64,000 nt of DNA from an uncultured Oxalicibacterium sp. Its GTDB lineage: Bacteria > Pseudomonadota > Gammaproteobacteria > Burkholderiales > Burkholderiaceae_D. The stretch's first letter is position 1. Each line of letters starts with the position of its first letter. The stretch is taken from contig NZ_CAJYMD010000010.1 of NCBI RefSeq assembly GCF_913776015.1, positions 1-64,000 of the forward strand, read 5' to 3'. Below the pieces are notes generated by a model that was given only the letters and a program-made list of their open reading frames with translations, had not been told where the DNA came from and made no database searches. Of this stretch, positions 32,111 through 41,548 are shown piece by piece. Both the position numbers and the translations under genes were made by a program.

Positions 32111-33481
32111 ATGCCATACGAAGTCGTCGATACACTCCTATCCCCTGAAGGTCGCCTGGACATTCTTTCGAAAGCCGAAGTGCAACGCCTGCTGGATACC
32201 AGTCACGGTGGGCTGTATCAGTTGTTCAGAAATTGTGCGCTCGCCGTGCTGAACACGGGCAACGATACCGATGATGCGAAGGAACTGCTCGATCATTACG
32301 AATCCTTTCAGATCAACATCATTCAGCGCGAGCGCGGCATCAAGCTCGAATTGAAAAATGCGCCGGGCACGGCGTTTGTTGACGGCATCATGATCAAGGG
32401 GATTCACGAACATCTGTTTTCCGTGCTGCGTGACATTCTGTTCACGCATGATGAAATTCTCAGCAACCCGACCTTCGATCTGGCGTCTTCGACCGGCATC
32501 ACCGATTCCGTCTTCCACATCCTGCGTAATGCCAACGTCTTGCATCCGCACCTAAATCCGAATCTGGTGGTGTGCTGGGGCGGTCACTCGATTTCGCGCG
32601 ACGAATACGAATACACGAAGAAAGTCGGCTATGAAATCGGCTTGCGCGGCATGGATATCTGCACGGGTTGCGGCCCCGGTGCGATGAAAGGCCCGATGAA
32701 AGGCGCCACCATCGGTCATGCCAAGCAACGTCTGGCGACTGGACGCTATCTGGGTATTTCAGAACCCGGCATCATCGCGGCGGAAGCGCCCAATCCCATC
32801 GTCAACGATCTGGTGATCATGCCGGACATCGAAAAGCGTCTGGAAGCCTTCGTTCGTACCGGGCACGGCATCGTCGTTTTTCCTGGCGGCGCGGGTACGG
32901 CAGAAGAAATCCTGTACATCCTCGGCATTCTCCTTCACCCGGACAATGCCAACGTTCCCTTCCCGCTGATTTTCACCGGCCCTGCCGGTTCGGCCGATTA
33001 CTTCCGCCAGATCGACCATTTCATCGGTGTAACGCTCGGCAGCGAAGCACAAAAACGTTACAAGATCATCGTCGATGATCCGGCAGAAGTGGCGCTGGAA
33101 ATGCTGCGCGGCATTGCAGAAGTCCGCGCATTCCGTAAAAGCAAGGGCGACGCCTACTATTACAGCTGGACGCTCAAGATCGATCACGCGTTCCAGCAAC
33201 CGTTCGAGCCTACGCATGACAACATGCGCAACCTGTCTTTGCACAAGAATCAGGCAACGCATTTGCTGGCAGCCAATCTGCGACGCGCGTTTTCGGGTGT
33301 GGTGGCCGGCAATGTCAAGGAGAGCGGAATTCGTGCAATTGAACAGCACGGGCATTTCGAAATCAGTGGCGATCGCGAAATCATGGAACCGATGGATGCC
33401 TTGCTGGCTTCATTCGTCAAGCAAAGCCGCATGAAACTGCCGGGCAAGACTTATACGCCCTGCTATCGCATCATCAAGTAA
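32111..33481 (+). CDS. ppnN: Pyrimidine/purine nucleotide 5'-monophosphate nucleosidase PpnN (LOG family)
   Basis: 456 residues, the length of E. coli PpnN (YgdH). An N-terminal domain leads to the LOG core with WGGHSISRDEYEYTKKVG, CTGCGPGAMKGPMKGA and PGGAGTAEE (from P258). The family cleaves nucleoside monophosphates to base and ribose-5-phosphate and is stimulated by (p)ppGpp in E. coli. A -10 like TATACT at 32057-32062 lies upstream. Confidence 0.9.
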   Translation: MPYEVVDTLLSPEGRLDILSKAEVQRLLDTSHGGLYQLFRNCALAVLNTGNDTDDAKELLDHYESFQINIIQRERGIKLELKNAPGTAFVDGIMIKGIHEHLFSVLRDILFTHDEILSNPTFDLASSTGITDSVFHILRNANVLHPHLNPNLVVCWGGHSISRDEYEYTKKVGYEIGLRGMDICTGCGPGAMKGPMKGATIGHAKQRLATGRYLGISEPGIIAAEAPNPIVNDLVIMPDIEKRLEAFVRTGHGIVVFPGGAGTAEEILYILGILLHPDNANVPFPLIFTGPAGSADYFRQIDHFIGVTLGSEAQKRYKIIVDDPAEVALEMLRGIAEVRAFRKSKGDAYYYSWTLKIDHAFQQPFEPTHDNMRNLSLHKNQATHLLAANLRRAFSGVVAGNVKESGIRAIEQHGHFEISGDREIMEPMDALLASFVKQSRMKLPGKTYTPCYRIIK

Positions 33482-33526
33482 GCAGACAAAGCGGGAAACC
33501 GATATCGCCACCACCTGATGCCGCCG

Positions 33527-36001
33527 TCAAACACCGTCGGCGGTATCCAGCAACGATTCGATTGCCCGGTCAAACACCGGTGCCGTTTCGGCCATGCAGA
33601 CGGAACCCTCGCGCAACGCCTTGATCAAGGCGATCGACGAATAGATCAGCAGGCGCGGTGGTTCGCTCTGCCCTGCCAGCCGGAAAAGATAGAACAACTG
33701 CTTGGCATCGCTCGATAACAAGGTCGCCGCCTGATAGGCATCCTGCACCCAGCACTCGACCGGGGCGCCAGGAAGAAACGTCGATAACCACTGGATATCG
33801 GTATTGAGCAAGGTGCCGACGTCGCGATCAAAATGCACATGGGCGAGCACGTTGAATTTATTCAGCGCTGCACGCAGATGATCTTCCGGCATGGTCGGTG
33901 CATGGATTGTCGGCGCATCGAGCTCACCCAAGGACGACAGATTCAACGCCGAGAAATGCCGATGCAATTCGGTCATCGATAACACGGGCTTGATCTGTTC
34001 CGACTGCATCGGTCGCAGGGCCCCTGTATGCAACTCGACCAGCGTATCTAGCTGCGCGCGAATCGCTTCCTCGGAAAGACCGATCAGTTGCAAGCCACTC
34101 TTGATGCGTTGCACCAGCGTCAACACCAGACGCATCAAACGATTACGATCGGCTGCACCTACCGGCTGCACGCTCCACAGCAAATCCGGGACGACGGCAA
34201 GATAAGGCTGGCTGTCTATATCGTCCCGCGCTTCGACATGTACGAGTACTCTGCTCCACGTAGAGAGAACGAAATCGATGACGCGTGGATCGGTTTGCAC
34301 GCCGAGCAAGCGTTCGCGCAAGGCATTGGCCATCTGTACCGTAGGCGCGTCCTGCGTTTCTTGTGCACCACCATCGAGTAAACGTAGCGCAGCAATTGCA
34401 CGCACCGCTTGCTCATCGGCTTCAGTCAGAACCTTTTCTACGGCACGATTGAAGTGTTCGAGCGCATCGCTGAAGATGCCGGCATCCTCATCGAAATTGC
34501 GCAGGATACTGTCCACCACGCGCTGCATCTCGTCACGAATACCCTTGCCGATCGGCGAATTGGATGACAAGCCGGTTGCTACCGTCACCATGCGGTTGAC
34601 GAGCAGGCGTGCCGGATGGTCAGGTTGCTGCAGCAGACGCGGTGCCAGCAAGGTCACCTTCATGAACGGCACTTGCAATTGCAGGATAGGCGCGCGGAAC
34701 GAGCGCAATACGGCTTTCTCGTTCCCAATGTAGGTAAACAGCGTACTGACCATGTCCACTGCCACACGCTCAAGCTCGCCAAGCTTTTCATTGGACAACG
34801 ATGCCTGCAGATTCAGGCGACTTGCCAATTCGTGCGCCACTTCCTGCGAATTGACGCTGGCAAGATCGCGTTGCATACGCGCCAAACGTGAAAATAATGG
34901 AAGCTGCGTGCGCGATTTATCGACTGGCTCTGGGTGGTACGGCGTAGCTGGAACGCCCTCGGGATAACGCGGATTGGGCGGAATTCGACCCGGCGTGGCC
35001 TGATTGAAAATCTTCCAGACGAAATCCTGCAAGGCGGTCTGCGTATCAACTGGCTGTGGCTCCAGCATGTTTGGCCCATCTTCTGATACCGGTTTCAACA
35101 AACCTAGTAGCCGCTCCAGCAGTGGCGATGGCACGACCACCGACTGTCCTTCAGCGGCACTCTGCGCAAAGGCCACTGCCGGAAAGGCGCTATTCTGCAA
35201 AGCAGTATGCTGAAAAATCGTGGTCGACATGGCCGTTGCCGGAAAACCGCCCGCCTGAAAAGCCGTGGCTGGAAACGCCTGCATGGCCGAAGGCTGCACG
35301 GCATGCTCCTGCGCCATCTGGCGATCGCGTCGTGTCACGGCAGATGGGCGGGCTACCAGCCGCGCATGCACCCCATTCGATTCAAAGACTTCACGGATTG
35401 CGGAAAAATAGTCGGGCAGATGCGAGGCCAGCGCACCGGACAAATGGTCAAACAGCATTGTGCAAATGTCGGTCGTCGCCGTCATCTCGATCAGCACATC
35501 GTGCAAGGCACGTGCCATCAAATAGGGACGAAACGGATTCTCGCGCTCGCGAATGTCGCTCTCGTTATGCAACTGCGCGATCATCAGATTGAGGCGTGAC
35601 AGGCTGTGCTGATCGGCCTCACGCAAGCGCAATACCCGACGCTCGACTTCCATCTGGCGTACCACCGATTGCTCATCGACCAGCGTCAGACTGTCTACCG
35701 ACACATTGCGCATGCCGGGGCGCAAATCGCGATACATGGTCTGCATGCCGCGATCCAGATGGGCATCGTATTTTTCCTTCAGGCGCTGCAGAAAATTTCG
35801 TCCCTGTGTTTCGAGGAAATCGCGCGATAGTGTGGCGGTTTTCTGCTCAGCCGGTGAACGAGCAACGGGAATCTGCTGCGCCAGACTGGCACGTGCATCT
35901 TGCAGCATCTCTGCCGTCAATACGGAAAAGCGGAACTGCGCACGTTCCCTGGCAAGCAAAATAACGGGGTTGATAGCTGGCATTGAAGTTCGGCTTTTCA
36001 C
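33527..36001 (-). CDS. Large DUF1631 family protein
   Basis: 824 residues from GTG 36001; ATG 35983 gives 818. It is largely helical, soluble and without membrane segments, with charged and Gln-rich regions typical of DUF1631, a family mainly of beta- and gammaproteobacteria. Function is unknown. Residues 242-281 form eight consecutive pentads of A-[FLM]-x-x-x type, reminiscent of pentapeptide repeats. It is divergent from the REC-TPR regulator with 209 bases between. Confidence 0.8.
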   Translation of the reverse strand: MKSRTSMPAINPVILLARERAQFRFSVLTAEMLQDARASLAQQIPVARSPAEQKTATLSRDFLETQGRNFLQRLKEKYDAHLDRGMQTMYRDLRPGMRNVSVDSLTLVDEQSVVRQMEVERRVLRLREADQHSLSRLNLMIAQLHNESDIRERENPFRPYLMARALHDVLIEMTATTDICTMLFDHLSGALASHLPDYFSAIREVFESNGVHARLVARPSAVTRRDRQMAQEHAVQPSAMQAFPATAFQAGGFPATAMSTTIFQHTALQNSAFPAVAFAQSAAEGQSVVVPSPLLERLLGLLKPVSEDGPNMLEPQPVDTQTALQDFVWKIFNQATPGRIPPNPRYPEGVPATPYHPEPVDKSRTQLPLFSRLARMQRDLASVNSQEVAHELASRLNLQASLSNEKLGELERVAVDMVSTLFTYIGNEKAVLRSFRAPILQLQVPFMKVTLLAPRLLQQPDHPARLLVNRMVTVATGLSSNSPIGKGIRDEMQRVVDSILRNFDEDAGIFSDALEHFNRAVEKVLTEADEQAVRAIAALRLLDGGAQETQDAPTVQMANALRERLLGVQTDPRVIDFVLSTWSRVLVHVEARDDIDSQPYLAVVPDLLWSVQPVGAADRNRLMRLVLTLVQRIKSGLQLIGLSEEAIRAQLDTLVELHTGALRPMQSEQIKPVLSMTELHRHFSALNLSSLGELDAPTIHAPTMPEDHLRAALNKFNVLAHVHFDRDVGTLLNTDIQWLSTFLPGAPVECWVQDAYQAATLLSSDAKQLFYLFRLAGQSEPPRLLIYSSIALIKALREGSVCMAETAPVFDRAIESLLDTADGV
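35159..35278 (-). repeat. Eight tandem five-residue repeats inside DUF1631
   Basis: 120 bases encode eight pentads: AFPAT, AFQAG, GFPAT, AMSTT, IFQHT, ALQNS, AFPAV, AFAQS. Position 2 is F, L or M in all; position 1 is A in six. The residue preceding the pair is mostly Thr or Ser. The DNA is not identical between units, so this is protein-level rather than recent DNA duplication. Confidence 0.65.
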
Positions 36002-36210
36002 GAATACCCGTGAATGGGAGGCGAAGTGGCGTACTCCAACCTATCGTCGACGCGACGCCGACGTGCATGGAGTGTACCGCAATTCCCTTCTGTCAAAGCA
36101 CGCAGCATGCCTGAACGTTGCGCAAATCACGAGGTTTTTGCTACACCTTCACACAGAAGCGTTTTTCATGATTTCACATGCATGTATGATGAGACGTCCG
36201 AAACTCATGC

Positions 36211-37845
36211 ATGTCCATGGCGACCATTCTCAATAGCCGACTCGCAAAATTGCGTGCCATCGTCATCGACGACATGCGCAGCATGCGGGAAAATATCCGT
36301 GGCCAGCTAGGCCAGCTAGGCATCGAACAGGTTGATCAGGCGGCGACACCTGATGATGCGCTCAAGCTGATCGGCAACCGCAATTACGACGTCATCGTCT
36401 GCGATTACAACCTCAACAAACAAACCAACGGCCAGCAGCTTCTTGAATACCTGCGCTCGCAAGGCTTGCTGCCCCCGACTGCCATGTTTTTCATGGTGAC
36501 TGCCGAAAGCAGTTACGGCAGCGTCGCCAGCGCTGCCGAGTTCCAGCCGGACGCCTATCTGGTCAAGCCACTGACAGGTGGCCGCATCGCCGACCGCATT
36601 GAACGCCTGCTGGACAAGCAGCAGATCCTCAATCCGATCACCGAACGCTTGCGCAAGAAAGATCGCAGCGGTGCCATTACCGAATGCGACAAGGTCTTGC
36701 AAACGCACCCCAAGTGGATCGTGGACATACTCAAACTCAAGGGTACGACTCTGCTGGAGTCCGGTCGTACGGAAGAAGCGCGCGAAGTCTACGAACAGGC
36801 ACTCGCCTTGCGTAACGATCTGGTGTGGGCGCAACTCGGGTTGGCGCGTTGCGAACAAGCGGCAGGCAAACTCGAAGCCGCTCGCCAGACCGTTACCGAT
36901 ATTCTCGACAAGAACAACCAGTTCATCGCCGCCCATGACCTGATGGCACAGATCGCCGAAGCCGAGGGCCGTGATCAGGATGCGCTGCATGCGCTCAACG
37001 CTTCCTACAACGTCATTCCTTCAGCTCGTCGTAGCAGACTGGTCGGCGATGCCGCCTACCGTGTCGGCAATCTCGATCAGGCATGTACGGCATTCAGCCA
37101 GGCGATCAACCACACGCGCGGTTCGCTGACCGCACAACCATCCGATGCTTTGTCATTGGCGCAAGTCCACGTGGACATGAACGAACCGACGCTGGCACTC
37201 GGCGTTCTGGAAACTGCCGCCAACATCCATCGCGAAGCGCCCGGCTTTGCCGAACGCCATGCCACGATTGCCGCGCAGGCGTTCGGCCGGCTCGGCGATC
37301 TGCAATCAGCGCAAGCTGCATTTGCCAGCGCAAAGGAACTCAGCGGTACCTTGCGCGCCGATCAGCACGCCATTGCACTGGCCAAAGCAGCGTTGCATGC
37401 CGGCTTGGTCGAAGAAGGCAAGCGCATTCTCGCCAAGGCGATCAAGGCCGATCACGAAAACAGTCGATTGGTCGCTGCTGCACGCAAGGCGCTCGAAGAC
37501 ACGGGACACGGCGCGCTAATTCAAAGCGTGATTGACGACGCCATCAGCGAAGGGGCCTTGATCGTGGACGAAGCCAACAAGCTGATGCGCGAAGGCCGGT
37601 TCGATGCCTCGCTCGCAAAACTGGAAGAAGCCATGCAGGCTACCCCGGAAAATACCGGCCTGTTGCTGGCTGCCGCGCAATTGCATTTGCTCTGGATGAG
37701 TCAGAAAGGCTTGGACCGCACTTACGTCGAACGCGTCAATACCTATTTGAATCAATTGGATCGGCTCATGCCCAATAGTGAACGTGTGGCCAAGATGGCG
37801 CGCTTCCTGCGCGAGACACTACTGCGCGGCAACGGTGAATCCTGA
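36211..37845 (+). CDS. Response regulator with REC domain and TPR repeats
   Basis: 544 residues. The receiver (15-130) has the acidic pair D20-D21, phosphoacceptor D65 (VCDYNL), T97 and K119, all intact. From about 150 to the end, TPR-like helical repeats replace a DNA-binding output, with AREVYEQALALRNDLVWAQL as a clear unit. It should act by protein-protein contact. The last base of its stop is the first base of the kinase start (TGATG). Confidence 0.87.
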   Translation: MSMATILNSRLAKLRAIVIDDMRSMRENIRGQLGQLGIEQVDQAATPDDALKLIGNRNYDVIVCDYNLNKQTNGQQLLEYLRSQGLLPPTAMFFMVTAESSYGSVASAAEFQPDAYLVKPLTGGRIADRIERLLDKQQILNPITERLRKKDRSGAITECDKVLQTHPKWIVDILKLKGTTLLESGRTEEAREVYEQALALRNDLVWAQLGLARCEQAAGKLEAARQTVTDILDKNNQFIAAHDLMAQIAEAEGRDQDALHALNASYNVIPSARRSRLVGDAAYRVGNLDQACTAFSQAINHTRGSLTAQPSDALSLAQVHVDMNEPTLALGVLETAANIHREAPGFAERHATIAAQAFGRLGDLQSAQAAFASAKELSGTLRADQHAIALAKAALHAGLVEEGKRILAKAIKADHENSRLVAAARKALEDTGHGALIQSVIDDAISEGALIVDEANKLMREGRFDASLAKLEEAMQATPENTGLLLAAAQLHLLWMSQKGLDRTYVERVNTYLNQLDRLMPNSERVAKMARFLRETLLRGNGES

Positions 37846-38450
37846 TGGACAAGCAGTTGACCGCCCTCATCGTGCACGATCTCAAGAACGCGCTTGGCGT
37901 TCTTGAAGGCGATCTGGCCTTGCTGAAGGACGCGCCAGACCGAACGCGTGCCACACACGCCCATGCACAATGCGTCGCTCTGCGGGAAAGACTGATCGGC
38001 TTTCTCACGCTGTACAAGGCGGAAGAGCAAGGGTTGCTGGCACGTATCGATGCCGTCTGCCCCGAGGATTTTCTGCAAAGTCTGCTTGCGGAGCATGTGA
38101 GCCAGCGCCCTGAATTGCATATCACATTGACCGATAACGCTATGCAGCCGGTCGCTTTCTTCGACGAATACCTGGTTGAATTGGCACTCGAAGCCGCGCT
38201 GCAAAATGCAGACCGCTTTGCGCATTCGACGATCGTCGTCAGTTGCATACGGGAAGATGGTGATCTGCTCTTTAGCATTACCGATGACGGTCCCGGACTT
38301 TCTGCAACGGAGGACAAACCTTCTACCGGTCTTGGCATGACGCTCTGCAAAGCCATTGCTGAAGCACACCGTAATGGCGACCGCAGAGGCAGCGTGCAAT
38401 TGGAAAATGCAGCAGATGGCGGCGCATGTTTTACCCTGCGCCTGCCTTGA
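37845..38450 (+). CDS. Soluble histidine kinase (HisKA-HATPase) lacking a sensor domain
   Basis: 201 residues. An H-box at H11 (LIVHDLKNALGVLEG) starts almost at the N-terminus. The ATPase lobe has an N-box AALQNADRF, G1 DDGPGL and G2 TGLGMTL. There is no membrane or PAS/GAF sensory part, so input must come from a partner. It overlaps the REC-TPR gene by one base and most likely phosphorylates that receiver. Confidence 0.8.
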   Translation: MDKQLTALIVHDLKNALGVLEGDLALLKDAPDRTRATHAHAQCVALRERLIGFLTLYKAEEQGLLARIDAVCPEDFLQSLLAEHVSQRPELHITLTDNAMQPVAFFDEYLVELALEAALQNADRFAHSTIVVSCIREDGDLLFSITDDGPGLSATEDKPSTGLGMTLCKAIAEAHRNGDRRGSVQLENAADGGACFTLRLP

Positions 38451-38471
38451 ACTTCGACGTCAAAAAAAAAT

Positions 38472-38500
38472 AAAAAAGCCGGCGTGCAGCCGGCTTTTTT
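38472..38500. terminator. Bidirectional terminator between kinase and apbC
   Basis: AAAAAAGCCGGC (38472-38483) and GCCGGCTTTTTT (38489-38500) form a 12-bp perfect stem around GTGCA. A tract of A before and T after allows use by both converging genes. Confidence 0.9.
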
Positions 38501-38515
38501 GCGATTACAACGTCT

Positions 38516-39604
38516 TCAATCATTCTTGACGACGATACTCGGAAACTTGGAGGTCATGTCCTTGGCTTTTTCCGCCACCTTGACCGCGATCTTGCGGGCG
38601 ATTTCCTTGTACACCAGCGCGATCGGGCCATCGGGTTCGGCGACCACGGTTGGCCTGCCCGAATCTGCCTGCTGGCGAATCGACATCGTCAGCGGCAACT
38701 TACCCAAGAAATCGACACCAAAATCCGCGCACATCTTCTCGCCGCCGCCTTCACCGAAGATCGCTTCGACATGGCCGCAGTTGGAGCAGACATGCGTGCT
38801 CATGTTTTCGACAATGCCGAGAATCGGAATGCCGACCTTTTCGAACATCTTCAGACCCTTGCGCGCATCCAGCAAGGCTATATCTTGCGGTGTGGTCACG
38901 ATAACGGCACCCGTGACCGGCACTTTTTGCGACATTGTCAATTGCACGTCGCCCGTGCCAGGCGGCATGTCCACCACCAGGTAATCGAGATCGCGCCAGT
39001 TAGTCTGATCCAGCAACTGCGTCAGTGCCTGTGTGACGATCGGGCCGCGCCATACCATCGGCTCATCGGGATCGATCATGAAACCGATACTCGAAACCTG
39101 CAAACCGTGGTTTTGCATCGGTTCCATGGTTTTGCCATCCAAGGTTTCCGGACGGCCGGAAATACCCATCATCATCGGTTGCGACGGACCATAAATATCC
39201 GCATCCAGAATGCCGACCTGTGCGCCTTCGGCAGCCAATGCCAAGGCCAGATTCACCGACGTTGTCGATTTGCCCACACCACCCTTGCCCGAGGCAACAG
39301 CAATGATGTTTTTTACATTACTCATGAGCTTGACGCCACGCTGTACGCTGTGCGCCACGATCTTCATGGTCACATTTGCCGTGATGCTGCCGATGCCGTC
39401 CAGCTTGCTCAAAGCCGCTTCGACTGCCTGACGAATCGGTTCGATCTGACTCTTGGCTGGATATCCAAGCTCGACATCCAGCGTGACATTATTGCCATCG
39501 ACCTGAATATTGCGTGCAGAACGGCTGCTGATCAGATCCTTGCCCGTGTTCGGGTCGATCACCGTAGCCAGTGCGGCCTTGACTGTTTCTATCGTGATGC
39601 TCAT
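38516..39604 (-). CDS. apbC: Iron-sulfur cluster carrier protein ApbC/Mrp
   Basis: 362 residues. An N-terminal MIP18-like domain (about 1-90) is followed by a P-loop ATPase with ASGKGGVGKSTTSVNLALAL. The cluster-binding motif CSNC is in STHVCSNCGHVEAIFG. It carries 4Fe-4S clusters to apo-proteins. CAGGAGAGGC precedes the ATG. It is divergent from the Moco genes, whose MoaA needs such clusters. Confidence 0.93.
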   Translation of the reverse strand: MSITIETVKAALATVIDPNTGKDLISSRSARNIQVDGNNVTLDVELGYPAKSQIEPIRQAVEAALSKLDGIGSITANVTMKIVAHSVQRGVKLMSNVKNIIAVASGKGGVGKSTTSVNLALALAAEGAQVGILDADIYGPSQPMMMGISGRPETLDGKTMEPMQNHGLQVSSIGFMIDPDEPMVWRGPIVTQALTQLLDQTNWRDLDYLVVDMPPGTGDVQLTMSQKVPVTGAVIVTTPQDIALLDARKGLKMFEKVGIPILGIVENMSTHVCSNCGHVEAIFGEGGGEKMCADFGVDFLGKLPLTMSIRQQADSGRPTVVAEPDGPIALVYKEIARKIAVKVAEKAKDMTSKFPSIVVKND

Positions 39605-39808
39605 TGCCTCTCCTGAAAGATTTGTGCAAGTCTAAACTAATTGCTCGCTGACCGCTGACAGAATGGCATGCGTGCATAGGTGAAAAAAGCCTATCTTGAG
39701 ACTGGCACCAACAGCCGCACATAGTCGACAAATCCACCCAAACAGCATGACGTTCATTCGACGGCATCCTGCGAAGCCCTTACAATAGAGGGGTTCAAGA
39801 AATTCGCC

Positions 39809-40921
39809 ATGACAGAAAAGATCATTCCGCTTGCCGACCTGAGGTATCAGAACACGATACCCGTCATTCCAGCCCGCCTTGAAACACCAACCGGCCTGCT
39901 GGCGGATCGTCGTGCGCGCCCTCTACATGATTTGCGCATTTCCGTCACCGATCGCTGCAACTTTCGATGCGTCTATTGCATGCCGAAGGAAGTGTTCGAC
40001 AAGGATTACGCCTATCTGCCGCACAATTCCTTGCTGACGTTCGAGGAAATCGCCCGTGTCGCCGCGCTCTTTGTCGAGCATGGCGTGGAAAAGATCCGCC
40101 TGACCGGTGGCGAGCCGCTGCTGCGCAAAAACATCGAACGCCTGATCGAAATGCTGGCGGCGCTGCGTACGCCGGATGGTCGCGAGCTTGATCTCACGCT
40201 CACCACCAATGGTTCGCTGCTGGCACGCAAGGCACAATCGCTCAAGGATGCCGGTCTGAAACGCGTCACCGTTTCGCTGGATGCGCTTGACGATGCCGTT
40301 TTCAAGAAAATGAACGATGTCGACTTCGCAGTTTCGGACGTACTCCAAGGTCTGGAAGTCGCCCATCAGGTCGGCCTTGGCCCAATCAAGGTCAACATGG
40401 TCGTCAAGGGCGGCATGAATGACCAGGAAATCGTGCCGATGGCGCGATACTTCAAAGATAGCCCGTTCATCCTGCGCTTCATCGAATACATGGATGTTGG
40501 CAGCTCCAATGGCTGGAAAATGGATGAAGTGATCCCTTCTCAAGAAGTCATTCGTCGCATTGGCGCCGCCATGCCGCTCGAACCGGTTTCGGCCAATTAT
40601 GTGGGTGAAACCGCAGACCGCTGGCGCTATGTCGATGGCGGTGGCGAGGTTGGTGTCATATCCAGTGTGACGCAGGCATTTTGCAGCGACTGTACGCGCG
40701 CCCGTCTGTCGACCGAGGGCAAGCTTTACACCTGTCTTTTTGCAACCAGCGGCCACGATTTGCGTACACTGCTGCGCAACGGCAATAGCAACGCCGAAAT
40801 TTCCACCGTGATCGGCAACATCTGGCGCAATCGCGACGATCGCTATTCGGAAGTACGCACCGCCGATACAGCTGCCTTGCGTGCAGAACGCAAGGTCGAA
40901 ATGTCCTACATCGGCGGCTGA
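39809..40921 (+). CDS. moaA: GTP 3',8-cyclase MoaA
   Basis: 370 residues. The radical-SAM cluster cysteines are C50, C54 and C57 ([10 protein letters not shown]); the second cluster ligands lie in [12 protein letters not shown]. The C-terminus ends in the essential GG pair (SYIGG). It converts GTP to the first molybdopterin precursor. A -10 like TACAAT is at 39781-39786, leaving a leader of about 16 bases, too short for a Moco riboswitch. Confidence 0.95.
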   Translation: MTEKIIPLADLRYQNTIPVIPARLETPTGLLADRRARPLHDLRISVTDRCNFRCVYCMPKEVFDKDYAYLPHNSLLTFEEIARVAALFVEHGVEKIRLTGGEPLLRKNIERLIEMLAALRTPDGRELDLTLTTNGSLLARKAQSLKDAGLKRVTVSLDALDDAVFKKMNDVDFAVSDVLQGLEVAHQVGLGPIKVNMVVKGGMNDQEIVPMARYFKDSPFILRFIEYMDVGSSNGWKMDEVIPSQEVIRRIGAAMPLEPVSANYVGETADRWRYVDGGGEVGVISSVTQAFCSDCTRARLSTEGKLYTCLFATSGHDLRTLLRNGNSNAEISTVIGNIWRNRDDRYSEVRTADTAALRAERKVEMSYIGG

Positions 40922-40943
40922 TCGTTTTCCAAGGCTGAACACC

Positions 40944-41540
40944 ATGGATCATGCCAACATCACCGGACTGATACTCGCTGGCGGCCAAGGCACCCGCATG
41001 GGCGCGGTCGACAAGGGGCTGCAAGCACTCAACGGCCAACCATTGGTCGCACATGTGCTGCAACGTCTGGCACCCCAGGTCGGCCCGATCATGCTCAATG
41101 CCAATCGCAATCTGGATGACTACCGTCAGTTCGGCGTTCCCGTGATTACCGATTTGCAGGATGATTTCGCCGGGCCACTTGCTGGTTTGCAGGCGGGATT
41201 GCATGCCTGCAAAACGGAATTTTTGGTTACGGCTCCCTGTGATTCGCCATTTCTTCCAGACGATTTGGTCCAACATCTTTCCACGGCATTGTTGGAACGC
41301 GAAGCCGATATCGCTGTGGCCATGACTGGTGAAGGCGACAATCTGCAGCAACATCCTGTGTTCTGCCTGCTACGCAGTTCCTTGCGCGATCATCTGGATG
41401 AGTATCTGCGCGAAGGCAACCGCAAATTCTCGCTATGGTTCAAATCCCTGTTGGTGGTTGATGTGTATTTCGACGACGAGCAGGCATTTCTCAATATCAA
41501 CACGGTGGACGAATTGCGCCAGCACGACCGCCAAGGGTAA
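40944..41540 (+). CDS. mobA: Molybdenum cofactor guanylyltransferase MobA
   Basis: 198 residues from ATG 40944 (MDHANITGLILAGG). The nucleotide-binding motif LAGGQGTRMG is at residues 11-20, with LVTAPCDSPFLPDD later. It attaches GMP to molybdopterin-Mo to form MGD. It sits 22 bases behind moaA and 8 before moeA. The frame from 40881 overlaps moaA and is not used. Confidence 0.93.
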   Translation: MDHANITGLILAGGQGTRMGAVDKGLQALNGQPLVAHVLQRLAPQVGPIMLNANRNLDDYRQFGVPVITDLQDDFAGPLAGLQAGLHACKTEFLVTAPCDSPFLPDDLVQHLSTALLEREADIAVAMTGEGDNLQQHPVFCLLRSSLRDHLDEYLREGNRKFSLWFKSLLVVDVYFDDEQAFLNINTVDELRQHDRQG

Positions 41541-41548
41541 GCCTCACC

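Noticed and set aside
39605-39808. Possible molybdenum cofactor riboswitch before moaA
   Set aside because: The likely -10 at 39781-39786 leaves only about 16 bases of leader.
39923-40945. 340-codon antisense frame over moaA
   Set aside because: moaA is certain on the plus strand; the antisense product shows no family features.
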